A stretch of DNA of 64,000 nt from Nitrospinaceae bacterium. Lineage in GTDB: Bacteria; Nitrospinota_A; UBA7883; JAJDBK01. This document shows positions 9,789 to 19,459 of the stretch, in pieces. The notes under the pieces were generated by a model. That model did not search any database and had not been told where the DNA came from. It worked only from the letters and a program-made list of their open reading frames with translations. Location of the stretch: contig JAJDBK010000056.1 in the NCBI GenBank assembly GCA_029261405.1, positions 53,002-117,001 on the forward strand, given 5' to 3'. Numbering within the stretch: the first letter of the stretch is position 1; every line of letters begins with the position of its first letter. A program made the translations under genes and the position numbers.

Positions 9789-10901
9789 CTACATTACGGC
9801 GCAGGGTAGATTCAACGATTCGGCCACCTTGGAGTGGGTGATTTTTCCCGCCGCCACGTTCACACCCATCCTTAGAGCATAGTTTTCCTTGAGAGCTTTG
9901 GCAACGCCTTTCTGCGCCATGATCAAAAGACCCGGGAACGTGGCGTTGGCAAGAGCGAAAGTGGAGGTTCTCGGTACGGCGCCCGGCATGTTGGCGACAC
10001 AATAGTGGATCACCTTCTCCACGGTAAAGACCGGGTTGGAATGAGTCGTAGGTCGGCTGGTCTCAACACAACCCCCCTGGTCCACCGATACGTCCACTAT
10101 GACAGAACCCTCCTTCATGGATTTGAGCATATTGCGATCCACAAGCCAAGGCGACTTCGCCCCCGGCAAAAGAACCGCTCCTATCACGAGGTCGGCGTCT
10201 TTTACCGCCTCCGATATATTGTGGCTGTCTGAGAAAGCGGTCTCCACCCTGCCGTTGAACAGATCGTCGATATAACGAAGTTTCGACAGAGACACATCGA
10301 GCGAAAGAACCCGCGCCCCCATGCCGACAGCGATTTTTGCGGCGTTAAGACCCACCACCCCGGCGCCTAAAATCGCCACTTTACCCGGCGCAACTCCGGG
10401 GGCGCCACTCAGCAGAACGCCTCTACCACCATGTTCACGTTCCAGATATTTCGCTCCGGCCTGTACCGCAAGCCTTCCGGCTATCTCGCTCATCGGAATC
10501 AGCAGAGACAGTTCACCAGTATTTTCATCCTGACAAGTCTCATAACCGATGGCCAAAGTTCCCGTATCCATCAATACTTTCGCAAGTCCCGGCGCTGCGG
10601 CCAGATGCAAAAAAGTGTAAAGGACAAGGTCTTCGCGAAGAAAACCGTACTCCTCTTCAATCGGCTCTTTCACTTTTGCGACGATATCAGCGGACCACGC
10701 TTCACGGGCGGTATCGACGATGCGCGCGCCTTCCGATTCGTACTCACCATCGGAGATACCGGAACCTGTCCCGGCGTCTCGCTCCACGATCACCTCATGA
10801 CCATCCAGGGTAAGGCGCCTCACTCCCGCAGGGGTTACTGCGACGCGATACTCGTCCGCCTTGATCTCCTTCGGAACGCCGATTATCGTATGCTCAGACA
10901 T
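9789..10901 (-). CDS. ald: Alanine dehydrogenase
   Basis: 370 residues from the ATG at 10901 (MSEHTIIGVPKE). Six codons upstream are also open but do not fit the family start. It shows the substrate region EYRVAVTPAG, Lys in KVKEP, His in YTFLHLAA, the Rossmann motif GAGVVGLNAA, and the C-terminal NMPGAVPRTST typical of Ald. It interconverts L-alanine and pyruvate plus ammonia with NAD(H). It lies between mutS (41-base gap) and the PEGA kinase (7-base gap) on the same strand. Confidence 0.97.
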   Translation of the reverse strand: MSEHTIIGVPKEIKADEYRVAVTPAGVRRLTLDGHEVIVERDAGTGSGISDGEYESEGARIVDTAREAWSADIVAKVKEPIEEEYGFLREDLVLYTFLHLAAAPGLAKVLMDTGTLAIGYETCQDENTGELSLLIPMSEIAGRLAVQAGAKYLEREHGGRGVLLSGAPGVAPGKVAILGAGVVGLNAAKIAVGMGARVLSLDVSLSKLRYIDDLFNGRVETAFSDSHNISEAVKDADLVIGAVLLPGAKSPWLVDRNMLKSMKEGSVIVDVSVDQGGCVETSRPTTHSNPVFTVEKVIHYCVANMPGAVPRTSTFALANATFPGLLIMAQKGVAKALKENYALRMGVNVAAGKITHSKVAESLNLPCAVM

Positions 10902-10942
10902 TGCCGGATATTGTATCATATTAATGTTAAGACACTGTTAAT

Positions 10943-13561
10943 TTACACTTTCCCCTTCAGTTTCATCAACAGGTTCAGCGCCGCAAGCGGAGTGGTGTCT
11001 TCTATCTTTAGCTGGCGAATTATATCTTCCACTTCGCTTGGGTAGGGGGCGAAGAGGGTTATCTGTGTTGCGGCGCTCCCATCCGGGTCGGCGTTACTCC
11101 CTGATCCCACAGCTTTTAGTTTCGGATGACCTGTGGCGTCAAGTTCATTCGCTTCAAGTTGCGTCAAAATCTCTCCCGCTCTCTCTATCACTCCATCCGG
11201 AAGACCGGCGAGGCGGGCCACCTGGATGCCGTAACTCTTGTCGGCCCCTCCTTCCACGATCTTGCGCAGGAATACGATCTCATCGTTCCACTCTTTTACC
11301 GCCACGCTCAGGTTGACCACACCGTCAAGGGAGTCGGAAAGCTCTGTAAGTTCATGATAGTGTGTGGCAAACAGGGTTCTCGCTCCCACTCCTCCGATAA
11401 ACTCCGCCACCGCCCAGGCTATCGATATACCGTCGAAGGTGGAGGTGCCGCGGCCTATCTCATCGAGAATCACGAGGCTTTTCCGGGTAATGTTATTCAG
11501 GATCATTGAGGTCTCGTTCATCTCCACCATGAAGGTGGACTGTCCCTTCTGCAGATGATCCTGAGCGCCCACGCGGGTAAAGAGCCGGTCGCAAACACCA
11601 ATCGTCGCCGAATCAGCCGGAACAAAAGAGCCGGTCTGCGCCATAAGGGTAATGAGGGCCACCTGCCGCATGTAGGTCGATTTACCCGCCATGTTGGGGC
11701 CGGTGAGGATTGAGATACGACGTTTTTCGTTGTCGATCAGGGTGTCGTTCGGCACAAATCGCTCCGATAGATCCGAGCGTTCGATGATCGGGTGGCGGCC
11801 TCCGGTAATCCTGATTTCCGGGCCGTCGTTTATCTCAGGTTCGCAATATCCGTGAGACCGGGCCAAAGCGGCCAGGGCGGCGAAACAATCGACGGAGCCG
11901 ATCAACCGACCCATATATTGCGCCCTCGGTATCTCTACAGCCACCCTCTCTGTTATCGATTCGTACAGCTCAAGCTCCAGTTCCACCGCTTTCTCTTCTG
12001 CGGTCAGAATCTTCTCCTCAAGCTCTTTGAGCATGGGCGAGATGAACCTTTCGGTATTTACGAGCGACTGTTTCCTTAACCACGCTTCAGGGACGTTTTC
12101 CGACTGCCTCCTCGATACCTCCATGAAATATCCGTAAACCTTGTTGAACTTGATCTTGAGGGTAGGGATACCGCTTGCATGGCGCTCCCGCTCTTCGAGC
12201 GCAAGAATGGCCTTGCGGGAGTCAGACTTTATTGACCGCAACTCGTCAAGCTCCTCGTTAAAACCGACCCTCACAGCTCCGCCGTCCCGGGCGAGAAGGG
12301 GTGGATCGTCAGATACGGACTCGTCGATGAACCGGTGAAGATCATCCATGCCATCCCATCCGTCGTACCATTTTTTCGCAACCGAACTCTCCATCCCCTC
12401 CAGAATGGCAAACAGGTCGGGAAAAGATGAGATGGCGTTGCAAAGCGACCTCAAATCCCTTGGCGATGGGGCCGGGCTTAAGATGCGGGCGGCGATCCGC
12501 TCCATGTCACCCACCCCCGCAAGGGTCTCACGAATTTTTTCGCATATTTCAGTGGCGTTGTAAAACTCGCGTACCGTTTCAAGCCGCTCCCCGATCTTTG
12601 CGACATCCGTCAGGGGACGCACGATGGTCTCTTTCATCCTCCTCGCGCCCATTGCGGTCACGGTTTGGTCCATAAGCCCCAATAACGAACCTTTGCGCGA
12701 TCCATCGATCAAGGTTTTTGTAAGCTCAAGATTCCGCTGTGTGGCGGGGTCTATCGGCATATATTCGGTCGGGTTGTGGAGGGTAACTTTCCTTATCTGC
12801 GCAGGGTCACCCTGTTGAGTATCCTTGAGATAACTCATGACGGCGCCAGCGGACCTTACAGCAAGCTCCATCCCCTCAAGCCCGAACCCGTCGAGAGAGG
12901 CCACCTTGAAATGATCGAGCATTGTGGTTTCAGCCGAACCTGAGGCAAAGGTCCACGGCTCTACATGCTCGGTTATCTTCGCATAATCGATCAACAGAGT
13001 CCTTGCCAGTGTGGCGTGTATCTCCTCAATCCCCACCGGTACGAGTAGCTGTTTCGGTTCCAGCCGGGAAAGCTCCCCCGCAAGCTCATCCATGGCTGTG
13101 GGGCCGATAAATTCACATACCCGCAGAAGACCGGTTGAAAGATCGGCCGAGGAGAGGCCAAAACCTTTTTTCGATACCGCCACAGCGCAAAGGAAATTGT
13201 GGGAACCCTCCTCTAACATCGAGTCTTCCGTGACGGCGCCGCTTGTGACCACTCGCACCACCGCCCGCTTTACGATGCCCACCGCCTTTTTCGGGTTTTC
13301 GACCTGCTCGCATATCGCTACCTTATGCCCCTCCTTTATCATCCGTGGCAGATATGTGTTTATGGAGTGGTACGGAACACCGCACATCGGGATCGGATTG
13401 GCGGAGCCTTTGTCGCGGGTGGTCAGCGCGATATTGAGAGTTTTGGACGCTACAACAGCGTCGTCACCGAACATCTCGTAAAAATCGCCCATCCGAAAAA
13501 AGAGGATACAGTCGGGCCTCTCTTTTTTGATGGCAAGAAACTGTTTCATCATCGGTGTCAC
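10943..13561 (-). CDS. mutS: DNA mismatch repair protein MutS
   Basis: 872 residues from a GTG at 13561 that yields MTPMMKQFLAIKK, the usual MutS beginning, with AGGAG 13 bases upstream. A longer frame runs 54 codons further up but reads like non-coding sequence. The mismatch-reading Phe-x-Glu is in RMGDFYEMF. The ATPase has Walker A GPNMAGKSTYMRQ and Walker B LVILDEIGRGTSTFDG. All domains I-V appear present. No mutL is in the window. It is divergent from the methyltransferase at 13658 across a 96-base gap. Confidence 0.97.
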   Translation of the reverse strand: MTPMMKQFLAIKKERPDCILFFRMGDFYEMFGDDAVVASKTLNIALTTRDKGSANPIPMCGVPYHSINTYLPRMIKEGHKVAICEQVENPKKAVGIVKRAVVRVVTSGAVTEDSMLEEGSHNFLCAVAVSKKGFGLSSADLSTGLLRVCEFIGPTAMDELAGELSRLEPKQLLVPVGIEEIHATLARTLLIDYAKITEHVEPWTFASGSAETTMLDHFKVASLDGFGLEGMELAVRSAGAVMSYLKDTQQGDPAQIRKVTLHNPTEYMPIDPATQRNLELTKTLIDGSRKGSLLGLMDQTVTAMGARRMKETIVRPLTDVAKIGERLETVREFYNATEICEKIRETLAGVGDMERIAARILSPAPSPRDLRSLCNAISSFPDLFAILEGMESSVAKKWYDGWDGMDDLHRFIDESVSDDPPLLARDGGAVRVGFNEELDELRSIKSDSRKAILALEERERHASGIPTLKIKFNKVYGYFMEVSRRQSENVPEAWLRKQSLVNTERFISPMLKELEEKILTAEEKAVELELELYESITERVAVEIPRAQYMGRLIGSVDCFAALAALARSHGYCEPEINDGPEIRITGGRHPIIERSDLSERFVPNDTLIDNEKRRISILTGPNMAGKSTYMRQVALITLMAQTGSFVPADSATIGVCDRLFTRVGAQDHLQKGQSTFMVEMNETSMILNNITRKSLVILDEIGRGTSTFDGISIAWAVAEFIGGVGARTLFATHYHELTELSDSLDGVVNLSVAVKEWNDEIVFLRKIVEGGADKSYGIQVARLAGLPDGVIERAGEILTQLEANELDATGHPKLKAVGSGSNADPDGSAATQITLFAPYPSEVEDIIRQLKIEDTTPLAALNLLMKLKGKV

Positions 13562-13657
13562 GGGAGAATAAAAACTCCTTTTAAATGGGGGCCAATTGGT
13601 TAAAGATACAACAAGCGGGATTGGATTTGAAAGTTTCCTTGAAGGAGGGTATATCAG

Positions 13658-14521
13658 GTGACACCGATTGACCACGATGAACATATCGAAAAACAGCGAA
13701 TCGACTGGAACGAGGCCGCCCACGCCTGGGAGAAATGGGACACATGGCTCGACAGCAACATGACCAACCTGAACGGTCTCCTGCTCGACAATGCGAGGGT
13801 TGTGGCCGGGTGTAACGTTCTTGATATCGGTAGCGGCACCGGGTTCCCCGCCATCGCGGGCGCATTACGCGTGGGGGAGTTGGGGAGCGTAATCGGTGTC
13901 GATATTTCAGAAGAGATGTTAGCCGCCGCCCGACGCAAAGCCGATATCGCTGGTGTGACAAACATCGATTTCGAACATTGCCACGCCGGGTCGATGACTT
14001 TCGAGGATGAATCGTTTGATTGCGCCACATCACGGTTCTGCCTGATGTTTCTGCCCGATGTTGACCAGGTCCTTTCCCAGGTGAACCGGGTTCTAAAAAA
14101 AGGGGGGGCGTTTTCAGCCCTCGTATGGGGTCCGCCGGAGAAGAACCCGGCTATTACCATGCCGGTAGCGGTTCTGTCGGAGATGATTGAGGTGCCGAAA
14201 CCTGATCCGTCGTTACCTGGCATATTCGCTCTGGCAAAACCGGGGCTGTTAGCGGATCATTTCAGTAACGCTCGATTCAGTGAAGTCACGGAAAAAGAGG
14301 TCGAAACCGAATGGCGTTACGAAGATGGCGAACATTTTGTAACGTCCTTTCTCGACCTTGCGGCTCCGTTCAAACCACTATTCGCCAAACTAAACCATGA
14401 AGAGCGGAAGAGAGCTGAGTCAAAGCTCGTTACGGCAGCGGAAAAGTATAGGGTCGGAAACGAGCTTGTGATACCCGGCATGGCGCTTCTGATCACCGGC
14501 GTAAAAGAAATAATGGCTTGA
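13658..14521 (+). CDS. Class I SAM-dependent methyltransferase
   Basis: 287 residues with a GTG start and a strong GAAGGAGGG site upstream. SAM motif I is VLDIGSGTGFPA (near 64-75); GVDISEEML is motif II and SRFCLMFLPDVDQVL is the motif IV region. It looks like a UbiE/small-molecule methyltransferase of the Methyltransf_11 type; the substrate is unknown. It stands alone between mutS and the glycan locus, with a stem-loop just after its stop. Confidence 0.85.
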   Translation: MTPIDHDEHIEKQRIDWNEAAHAWEKWDTWLDSNMTNLNGLLLDNARVVAGCNVLDIGSGTGFPAIAGALRVGELGSVIGVDISEEMLAAARRKADIAGVTNIDFEHCHAGSMTFEDESFDCATSRFCLMFLPDVDQVLSQVNRVLKKGGAFSALVWGPPEKNPAITMPVAVLSEMIEVPKPDPSLPGIFALAKPGLLADHFSNARFSEVTEKEVETEWRYEDGEHFVTSFLDLAAPFKPLFAKLNHEERKRAESKLVTAAEKYRVGNELVIPGMALLITGVKEIMA

Positions 14522-14541
14522 TATTGAGCTATTGCTCAATA
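14522..14541 (+). terminator. Stem-loop after the methyltransferase
   Basis: TATTGAGC and GCTCAATA form a perfect 8-bp stem with a 4-base loop, immediately after the stop codon. No T-run follows, so it is at best a weak or Rho-assisted terminator separating this gene from the polysaccharide locus. Confidence 0.4.
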
Positions 14542-14592
14542 GAGAATGACCACTTCTTTTAAGCGGTAGATCTCTATCAACAGGAAAAATAA

Positions 14593-15633
14593 TTGGAACA
14601 AGGCAAATACTGGTCCGGGAAAATCGTGCTTATCACAGGCGTATGCGGAACCATCGGAAAAGAGCTGTTACACCAGATCCTCGAATACGAGCCGGCGGAG
14701 GTGATCGGGCTTGACAACAACGAAAGTGAACTTTTTTTTCTCACAATAATGTACAAGGAGAAGAAGAATGTACACCTTTTCCTTGGCGACATAAGGGACC
14801 CATCGAAACTTGAGCGAAAGTTCAAAGGGGTCGATATCGTCTTTCATACGGCCGCCTACAAACATGTGGAACTGTGCGAGCAGGCGCCCCGCGACGCTGT
14901 GCAGACCAACATTATCGGGACACAAAACGTTATAGACGCGGCGCTGGCCAACTCGGTCGGTAAGGTCATATTCACATCCTCAGACAAGGCGGTTAACCCC
15001 ACCAACGTTATGGGCACCTCCAAACTCATGGGTGAGCGGTTGATGACCGCAGCGAATGCTGTTTTGCGAGGCGCCGGAACTATCTTCACATCGACCCGGT
15101 TCGGCAACGTTTTAGGATCCCGTGGATCGGTGATACCGCTCTTTAAAAAGCAGATAGCCGATGGCGGCCCTGTAACCCTGACCGATCCTGCGATGACCCG
15201 TTTTATCATGACATTAAACAAAGCTGTTCTGCTCGTGGTCGAATCGTCGGTAATGGCCAGGGGCGGTGAGGTGTTCATAACAAAAATGCCCATTATCAGG
15301 ATAAAAGATCTGGCCGAGCTGATGATCGAAGAGCTTGCCCCGACATACGGCTTTTCACCTGAAGAGATATCCTTGGAAGTTACCGGCGCAAAACCGGGTG
15401 AAAAACTGTACGAAGAGCTGATAAACGATGAAGAGGTGAGACGCACAGTGGAGCTTGATAATTTCTTTGCAGTGCAACCGGCGTTTAAAAATATCTATCA
15501 GGATGTCGATATCGAATATTACGAAAAGAGAAACAAAAAGATAGAACATTGTTACAACTCCTCTGTCGAACCGGCTATGGAAAAAGAGGGGTTGAGGGTC
15601 TATATCAGGGAAAACGGGCTGTTAGAAGAATGA
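14593..15633 (+). CDS. Nucleotide-sugar C4/C6 dehydratase of the CapD/WbpM/FlaA1 family (soluble form)
   Basis: 346 residues with a TTG start after AGGAAAAA. The NAD-binding motif reads GVCGTIGKE, the active-site region SSDKAVNPTNVMGTSK. The usual catalytic Tyr is replaced by Met (MGTSK), as in WbpM/FlaA1-type dehydratases. PGEKLYEELI is the family C-terminal signature. It lacks the membrane domain of WbpM. The family makes UDP-4-keto-6-deoxy sugars from UDP-GlcNAc. First gene of a three-gene block; its stop overlaps the next ATG (ATGA). Confidence 0.88.
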   Translation: MEQGKYWSGKIVLITGVCGTIGKELLHQILEYEPAEVIGLDNNESELFFLTIMYKEKKNVHLFLGDIRDPSKLERKFKGVDIVFHTAAYKHVELCEQAPRDAVQTNIIGTQNVIDAALANSVGKVIFTSSDKAVNPTNVMGTSKLMGERLMTAANAVLRGAGTIFTSTRFGNVLGSRGSVIPLFKKQIADGGPVTLTDPAMTRFIMTLNKAVLLVVESSVMARGGEVFITKMPIIRIKDLAELMIEELAPTYGFSPEEISLEVTGAKPGEKLYEELINDEEVRRTVELDNFFAVQPAFKNIYQDVDIEYYEKRNKKIEHCYNSSVEPAMEKEGLRVYIRENGLLEE

Positions 15634-16775
15634 GAATACTTATTCTGGGTGGTGACGGTTATCTAGGATGGCCCACCGCCATGCGATTCGCCTCGCTCGG
15701 TCACGATGTGATGGTTATCGATAACTATCTGCGTCGGCGTATGGCCCTTGAATGCGGCGCCGAGGCGCTGATGGTCAACCCGAACCTCAATGACCGTTCC
15801 GATATATTCAGAGACGCTTCGGGGAAAAATATCGGGGTGGTGATCGGAGACTGCGCCGATTATCGTATCCTGTCGGAGGCGTTTATAAATTTCAAACCCG
15901 ACACCGTGGTCCACTACGCCGAACAACCATCGGCTCCCTATTCGATGATGGGGTTTGACGAAGCGAGCAGGACGCTTAACAATAACCTTAACTCGACTTT
16001 CAACCTTATCTGGGCGGTTCTTAACCACGCTCCCGAGTGTCATATTGTCAAGCTCGGCACCATGGGGGAGTATGGCACCCCCAACATCGACATCGAAGAG
16101 GGATGGATAGATATCGAGCATAAAGGAAGGAGCGACAAGTTCCTCTTTCCACGTCAGGCCGGAAGCCTCTATCACACCACCAAGATCCTCGATACCGACC
16201 TGCTCTGGTTTTATGTGCGCAATCACGACCTCAAGGTGACCGACCTTATGCAAGGGCCGGTCTATGGTCTCTCCACGACGGAATCCGACCTTGGCGTAAA
16301 ACTCCTGCCAAACTTTCACTACGACGATATTTTCGGCACAGTTATAAACAGGTTCCTCACGCAGGCGGTGGCGGGAATACCCCTTACGGTCTATGGAGAA
16401 GGGAGCCAGGTCCGTGGATATATAAACATCATCGACACGTTAAAATGTGTGGAGCTTGCGGTTAATAACAGTGTCAAAAGTGGGGAACTGCGAATCCTCA
16501 ACCAGTTCACTGAACTTTTTTCGGTTAACGAAATAGCGGCAATGGTCAAAGAAGCCGGTGACGAACTCGGAATGAACGTGGTGGTCGAAAAGATCAATAA
16601 CCCGCGCAAGGAAAAAGAGAAACACTACTATAATCCGAGCTACGATGGTTTACGCAACCTCGGATGGAAACCAACACTGATGACGGGCGAAGTTGTGAAA
16701 AACCTCCTGCTCAAGATCGCAGAATTCAAGGGCAATATTGATGTGACGAGAATCCAACCCAGAATCAAATGGTAA
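15630..16775 (+). CDS. sqdB: UDP-sulfoquinovose synthase-type SDR (SQD1/SqdB family)
   Basis: 381 residues. The ATG at 15630 overlaps the previous stop and gives MRILILGGDGYLGWPTA. KLGTMGEYGTPNIDIEEG is nearly the SQD1 active-site loop (catalytic Thr), and YHTTK supplies Tyr and Lys. The SQD1 family joins sulfite to UDP-glucose to give UDP-sulfoquinovose, the head group of sulfolipid and of some surface glycans (Agl3 in Sulfolobus). No SqdX or SqdD glycosyltransferase for sulfolipid is recognisable nearby, so a sulfonated glycan residue is more likely than sulfolipid. A related non-sulfonating reaction cannot be excluded. Its stop overlaps the next gene. Confidence 0.78.
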   Translation: MRILILGGDGYLGWPTAMRFASLGHDVMVIDNYLRRRMALECGAEALMVNPNLNDRSDIFRDASGKNIGVVIGDCADYRILSEAFINFKPDTVVHYAEQPSAPYSMMGFDEASRTLNNNLNSTFNLIWAVLNHAPECHIVKLGTMGEYGTPNIDIEEGWIDIEHKGRSDKFLFPRQAGSLYHTTKILDTDLLWFYVRNHDLKVTDLMQGPVYGLSTTESDLGVKLLPNFHYDDIFGTVINRFLTQAVAGIPLTVYGEGSQVRGYINIIDTLKCVELAVNNSVKSGELRILNQFTELFSVNEIAAMVKEAGDELGMNVVVEKINNPRKEKEKHYYNPSYDGLRNLGWKPTLMTGEVVKNLLLKIAEFKGNIDVTRIQPRIKW

Positions 16776-18553
16776 GACGCTTCAGATCAGGTTCGATAAA
16801 AACATTCACGAAACCGGAAATTATATTTCCATCTCTCGCCATAGCGGCGCTCATGTTCACCGCATACTACCCCCGCTTTCTCGGACTAAAGGAATTCGGG
16901 CTTTTCGGCAGTGACACGATATTCTACTGGTCGATGGCGCACAAATGGGCCAACGGCGAATACACCACATCGTTCGCTTGCGGTTACGATATTTTCAGGC
17001 CGCTTATATATCTGATCTACTCCTTTGCCATAAAATTCTTCGACGGCGCCGACTATGCGATAAAGGCGCTTAACGCATCCCTTGACATGGTCAACATAGC
17101 GCTGATTATCGTTATCGGCAGGGTAATTGCCGGGAACGTATGGGTTGGTCTCCTCTCCGCCGCCGTTTACGCCTTTAACCCCAGGGTGATATCGTATGCG
17201 CGGTGTGAGCTGGTACACATTCCGCTGGCGACGGCGCTCCTGACATCGTTCCTTCTCGTTTTGTACGCCGAAAGGGCAAAAAAGGAGAAGTCTCGTCTGG
17301 CTCTCCTGTTTTTATCGAGTCTTATACTCGGCGCTTCCGTATTCATACATCCGATTGCGGTACTGCTGATTCCCGCTTTCTTTTTATACACTCTGGTGTC
17401 GAGATCTCTCACAGACGGGGAGGCTAAAAGGAGTGTAAAGGGGGCAAGTACCGACCTTGCGGTCTATTATTTAATATATCTTATCGGAGTCGCCCTGAAA
17501 CCGGGCGGTTTTACGGCTCTGGCCAACCCTGATTACATGGCCGCGAAAGAAGCTTTCACCCCCGGATTGTACCTCGACGTATTGTTTAACGTTACCCGCT
17601 CTTTCATCACGATCAACTCTTCGTTTACGTTTTTGGGTCTGACACTCGTGGCGATTGGGCTGGCGCAGATACCTTTATATAAAAAGCTGTTTTTAAGAAT
17701 AAGCGACCCGAACCCCTCAGCGTACCTGCTTATCATCTATATAGTTTCATATCTCTTCTTTTACACATTCTCGATTATCCTTCTCGACGACTATATGGTA
17801 AACCCCAGACATTTCATCCAGATAATGCCATTCGCCTCTCTGGCTGTCATATACTATTTCCATACACTTCTGCCCAAACGATACTATACGGGCGCGCTCC
17901 TTGTAACTACGTTCATCGCCGCAGGAATCATTTACACAAGTTCAGGTCTTACGGAGATAGACGATGTTGTCGGAGACGAAGAGAAGGGAAAATACAGGTT
18001 CAGCTACTTCGATCCGACTCCCGGAAAAACCGGTTTGGCTTCCATGTACAAACCTTACGGCATGTCGTTGCCGCGTGAAGTGTATGAAGTGGCGAAAAAC
18101 CATGTGAACGACAAGGCGAAAATACTTTTGGCCAACAGCGTTGTCTATTCATATCCGCACAGGAGAATTTTCCAAACGCCATGTTATTTCGGCGACAATA
18201 TCCTGTACATGATCGACCAGAAGAAGCCTTTCGATCAGATTGTAGAAAAGAACAACGTGAAATTCGTGATGCTCTTTACGATTCAGGAGAGATATCATTT
18301 CGGCAGGAAAAACTACTGCAGGTACGATAATAAGGGTAACTGGCGGCTTGAACCTATGGAACTTGGCAAACCATACGGAATCGAAAAAGGGAAATATAAG
18401 TCGGCGCAGGAAGAAATAGACTGGACGTTAAAATATCTCCAGGAGAAAAACGCCAAACTCGTCTACGCCAAACGGTACGCAAACCTTTCACACAGCCTGA
18501 TTGAGATATATCAGTTGCCGGACGAATCGGAAAAAGATACCCAGAGCCAGTAA
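16769..18553 (+). CDS. Polytopic membrane protein, probable GT-C glycosyltransferase
   Basis: 594 residues with roughly ten hydrophobic segments in the first 400 and a soluble C-terminal part. The first outer loop contains FGLFGSDTIFYW; an acidic residue there is typical of lipid-linked sugar transferases of the PMT/ArnT type. Specific family membership is not certain. It overlaps the SQD1-type gene by 7 bases and should be co-translated with it. Its 3' end overlaps the convergent GT2 gene by 43 bases. Confidence 0.7.
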   Translation: MVRRFRSGSIKTFTKPEIIFPSLAIAALMFTAYYPRFLGLKEFGLFGSDTIFYWSMAHKWANGEYTTSFACGYDIFRPLIYLIYSFAIKFFDGADYAIKALNASLDMVNIALIIVIGRVIAGNVWVGLLSAAVYAFNPRVISYARCELVHIPLATALLTSFLLVLYAERAKKEKSRLALLFLSSLILGASVFIHPIAVLLIPAFFLYTLVSRSLTDGEAKRSVKGASTDLAVYYLIYLIGVALKPGGFTALANPDYMAAKEAFTPGLYLDVLFNVTRSFITINSSFTFLGLTLVAIGLAQIPLYKKLFLRISDPNPSAYLLIIYIVSYLFFYTFSIILLDDYMVNPRHFIQIMPFASLAVIYYFHTLLPKRYYTGALLVTTFIAAGIIYTSSGLTEIDDVVGDEEKGKYRFSYFDPTPGKTGLASMYKPYGMSLPREVYEVAKNHVNDKAKILLANSVVYSYPHRRIFQTPCYFGDNILYMIDQKKPFDQIVEKNNVKFVMLFTIQERYHFGRKNYCRYDNKGNWRLEPMELGKPYGIEKGKYKSAQEEIDWTLKYLQEKNAKLVYAKRYANLSHSLIEIYQLPDESEKDTQSQ

Positions 18554-19446
18554 GGGTACGATACGAGAAACGGCAGGCTCAGCGCTACGCTGACCAGAAG
18601 AGCCGGAACGAGTCGGCTGGGAGGCAAACCGAGGCTGGTGGTTTTTGCGGTAATTCCGAAAAGGTAGCGCGGGAAGTTTAGAGTAAATTCAAGTGGGCCG
18701 CTGTTCTTTGCCAGAACATAAAACCTGTTCTTTGTAATCGTCAGGAATTTCCCGACATCCGCCGTTGAGAACCCTTTCTTCACCGTCTGGTTGTGGTACA
18801 AGACCGCTTTTGGCTCATATCGTAACCTTCCGCCATTTTTGGTCAGGCGAAGTGAAAGGTCGAGATCCTCGGCGTATGCAAAGAGGTTTGCGTCGAAAAG
18901 GGGCTCTTCGCCGACCAGGGCGTTTCGGCGTATGAAACAGGCGCCACCACTTAAGAAGTCTGTTTCGGCGGGTTTGTTCTCGACCTTCAGATATTCGGCG
19001 TACCCGCCCTTGTTAAGCCTGTATTCAAAACATGGAGCGCCCTCTTTTGGTAACGAATGAAACTCATCCAGGGTCATCACCCACGGCATTATCATGTTGC
19101 AGTTCACACCGACTACGCTGTCCACCTCTTCAAAAGCCTTTACCCCTGCGGTTATAAAACCTTCTTTTATAATGGTGTCCTGGTTGAGAAGTGTAATTAT
19201 GTCTCCGGTCGATTTTTCGAAAGCGATATTGCACCCTTTTACGAATCCCAGGTTTTTCTTTTGTTTTACGATATCAACCCATGGGTGTTCTTTTTCTACA
19301 TACTCTACGGAACCATCGGTGGAGCGGTTATCGACCATGATTGTTTCGACCTGACACTTGGTGTCGTCCTGGCTTTTTATCGATGGGAGAAGAGCCTTGA
19401 GGTGGTTTATGCCGTTAAAAGTGACGATGAGAATGGATATTTTCAT
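18511..19446 (-). CDS. Family 2 glycosyltransferase (rhamnosyltransferase-like)
   Basis: 311 residues. GT-A signatures: SILIVTFNG at the start, VDNRSTDGS, and LLNQDT at the metal-binding position. NLGFVKGCN and AYAEDLDLSLRL fit the WbbL/rhamnosyltransferase group. A hydrophobic C-terminal segment (about 275-305) suggests membrane attachment. It is the last gene of a leftward block and starts 13 bases after the preceding stop. Acceptor and sugar are unknown. Confidence 0.88.
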   Translation of the reverse strand: MKISILIVTFNGINHLKALLPSIKSQDDTKCQVETIMVDNRSTDGSVEYVEKEHPWVDIVKQKKNLGFVKGCNIAFEKSTGDIITLLNQDTIIKEGFITAGVKAFEEVDSVVGVNCNMIMPWVMTLDEFHSLPKEGAPCFEYRLNKGGYAEYLKVENKPAETDFLSGGACFIRRNALVGEEPLFDANLFAYAEDLDLSLRLTKNGGRLRYEPKAVLYHNQTVKKGFSTADVGKFLTITKNRFYVLAKNSGPLEFTLNFPRYLFGITAKTTSLGLPPSRLVPALLVSVALSLPFLVSYPYWLWVSFSDSSGN

Positions 19447-19459
19447 TACCCGGCAAATT

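Noticed and set aside
13562..13723. 54-codon upstream extension of mutS
   Set aside because: No family member has such an extension, the composition is not protein-like, and the GTG at 13561 gives the standard MutS start.
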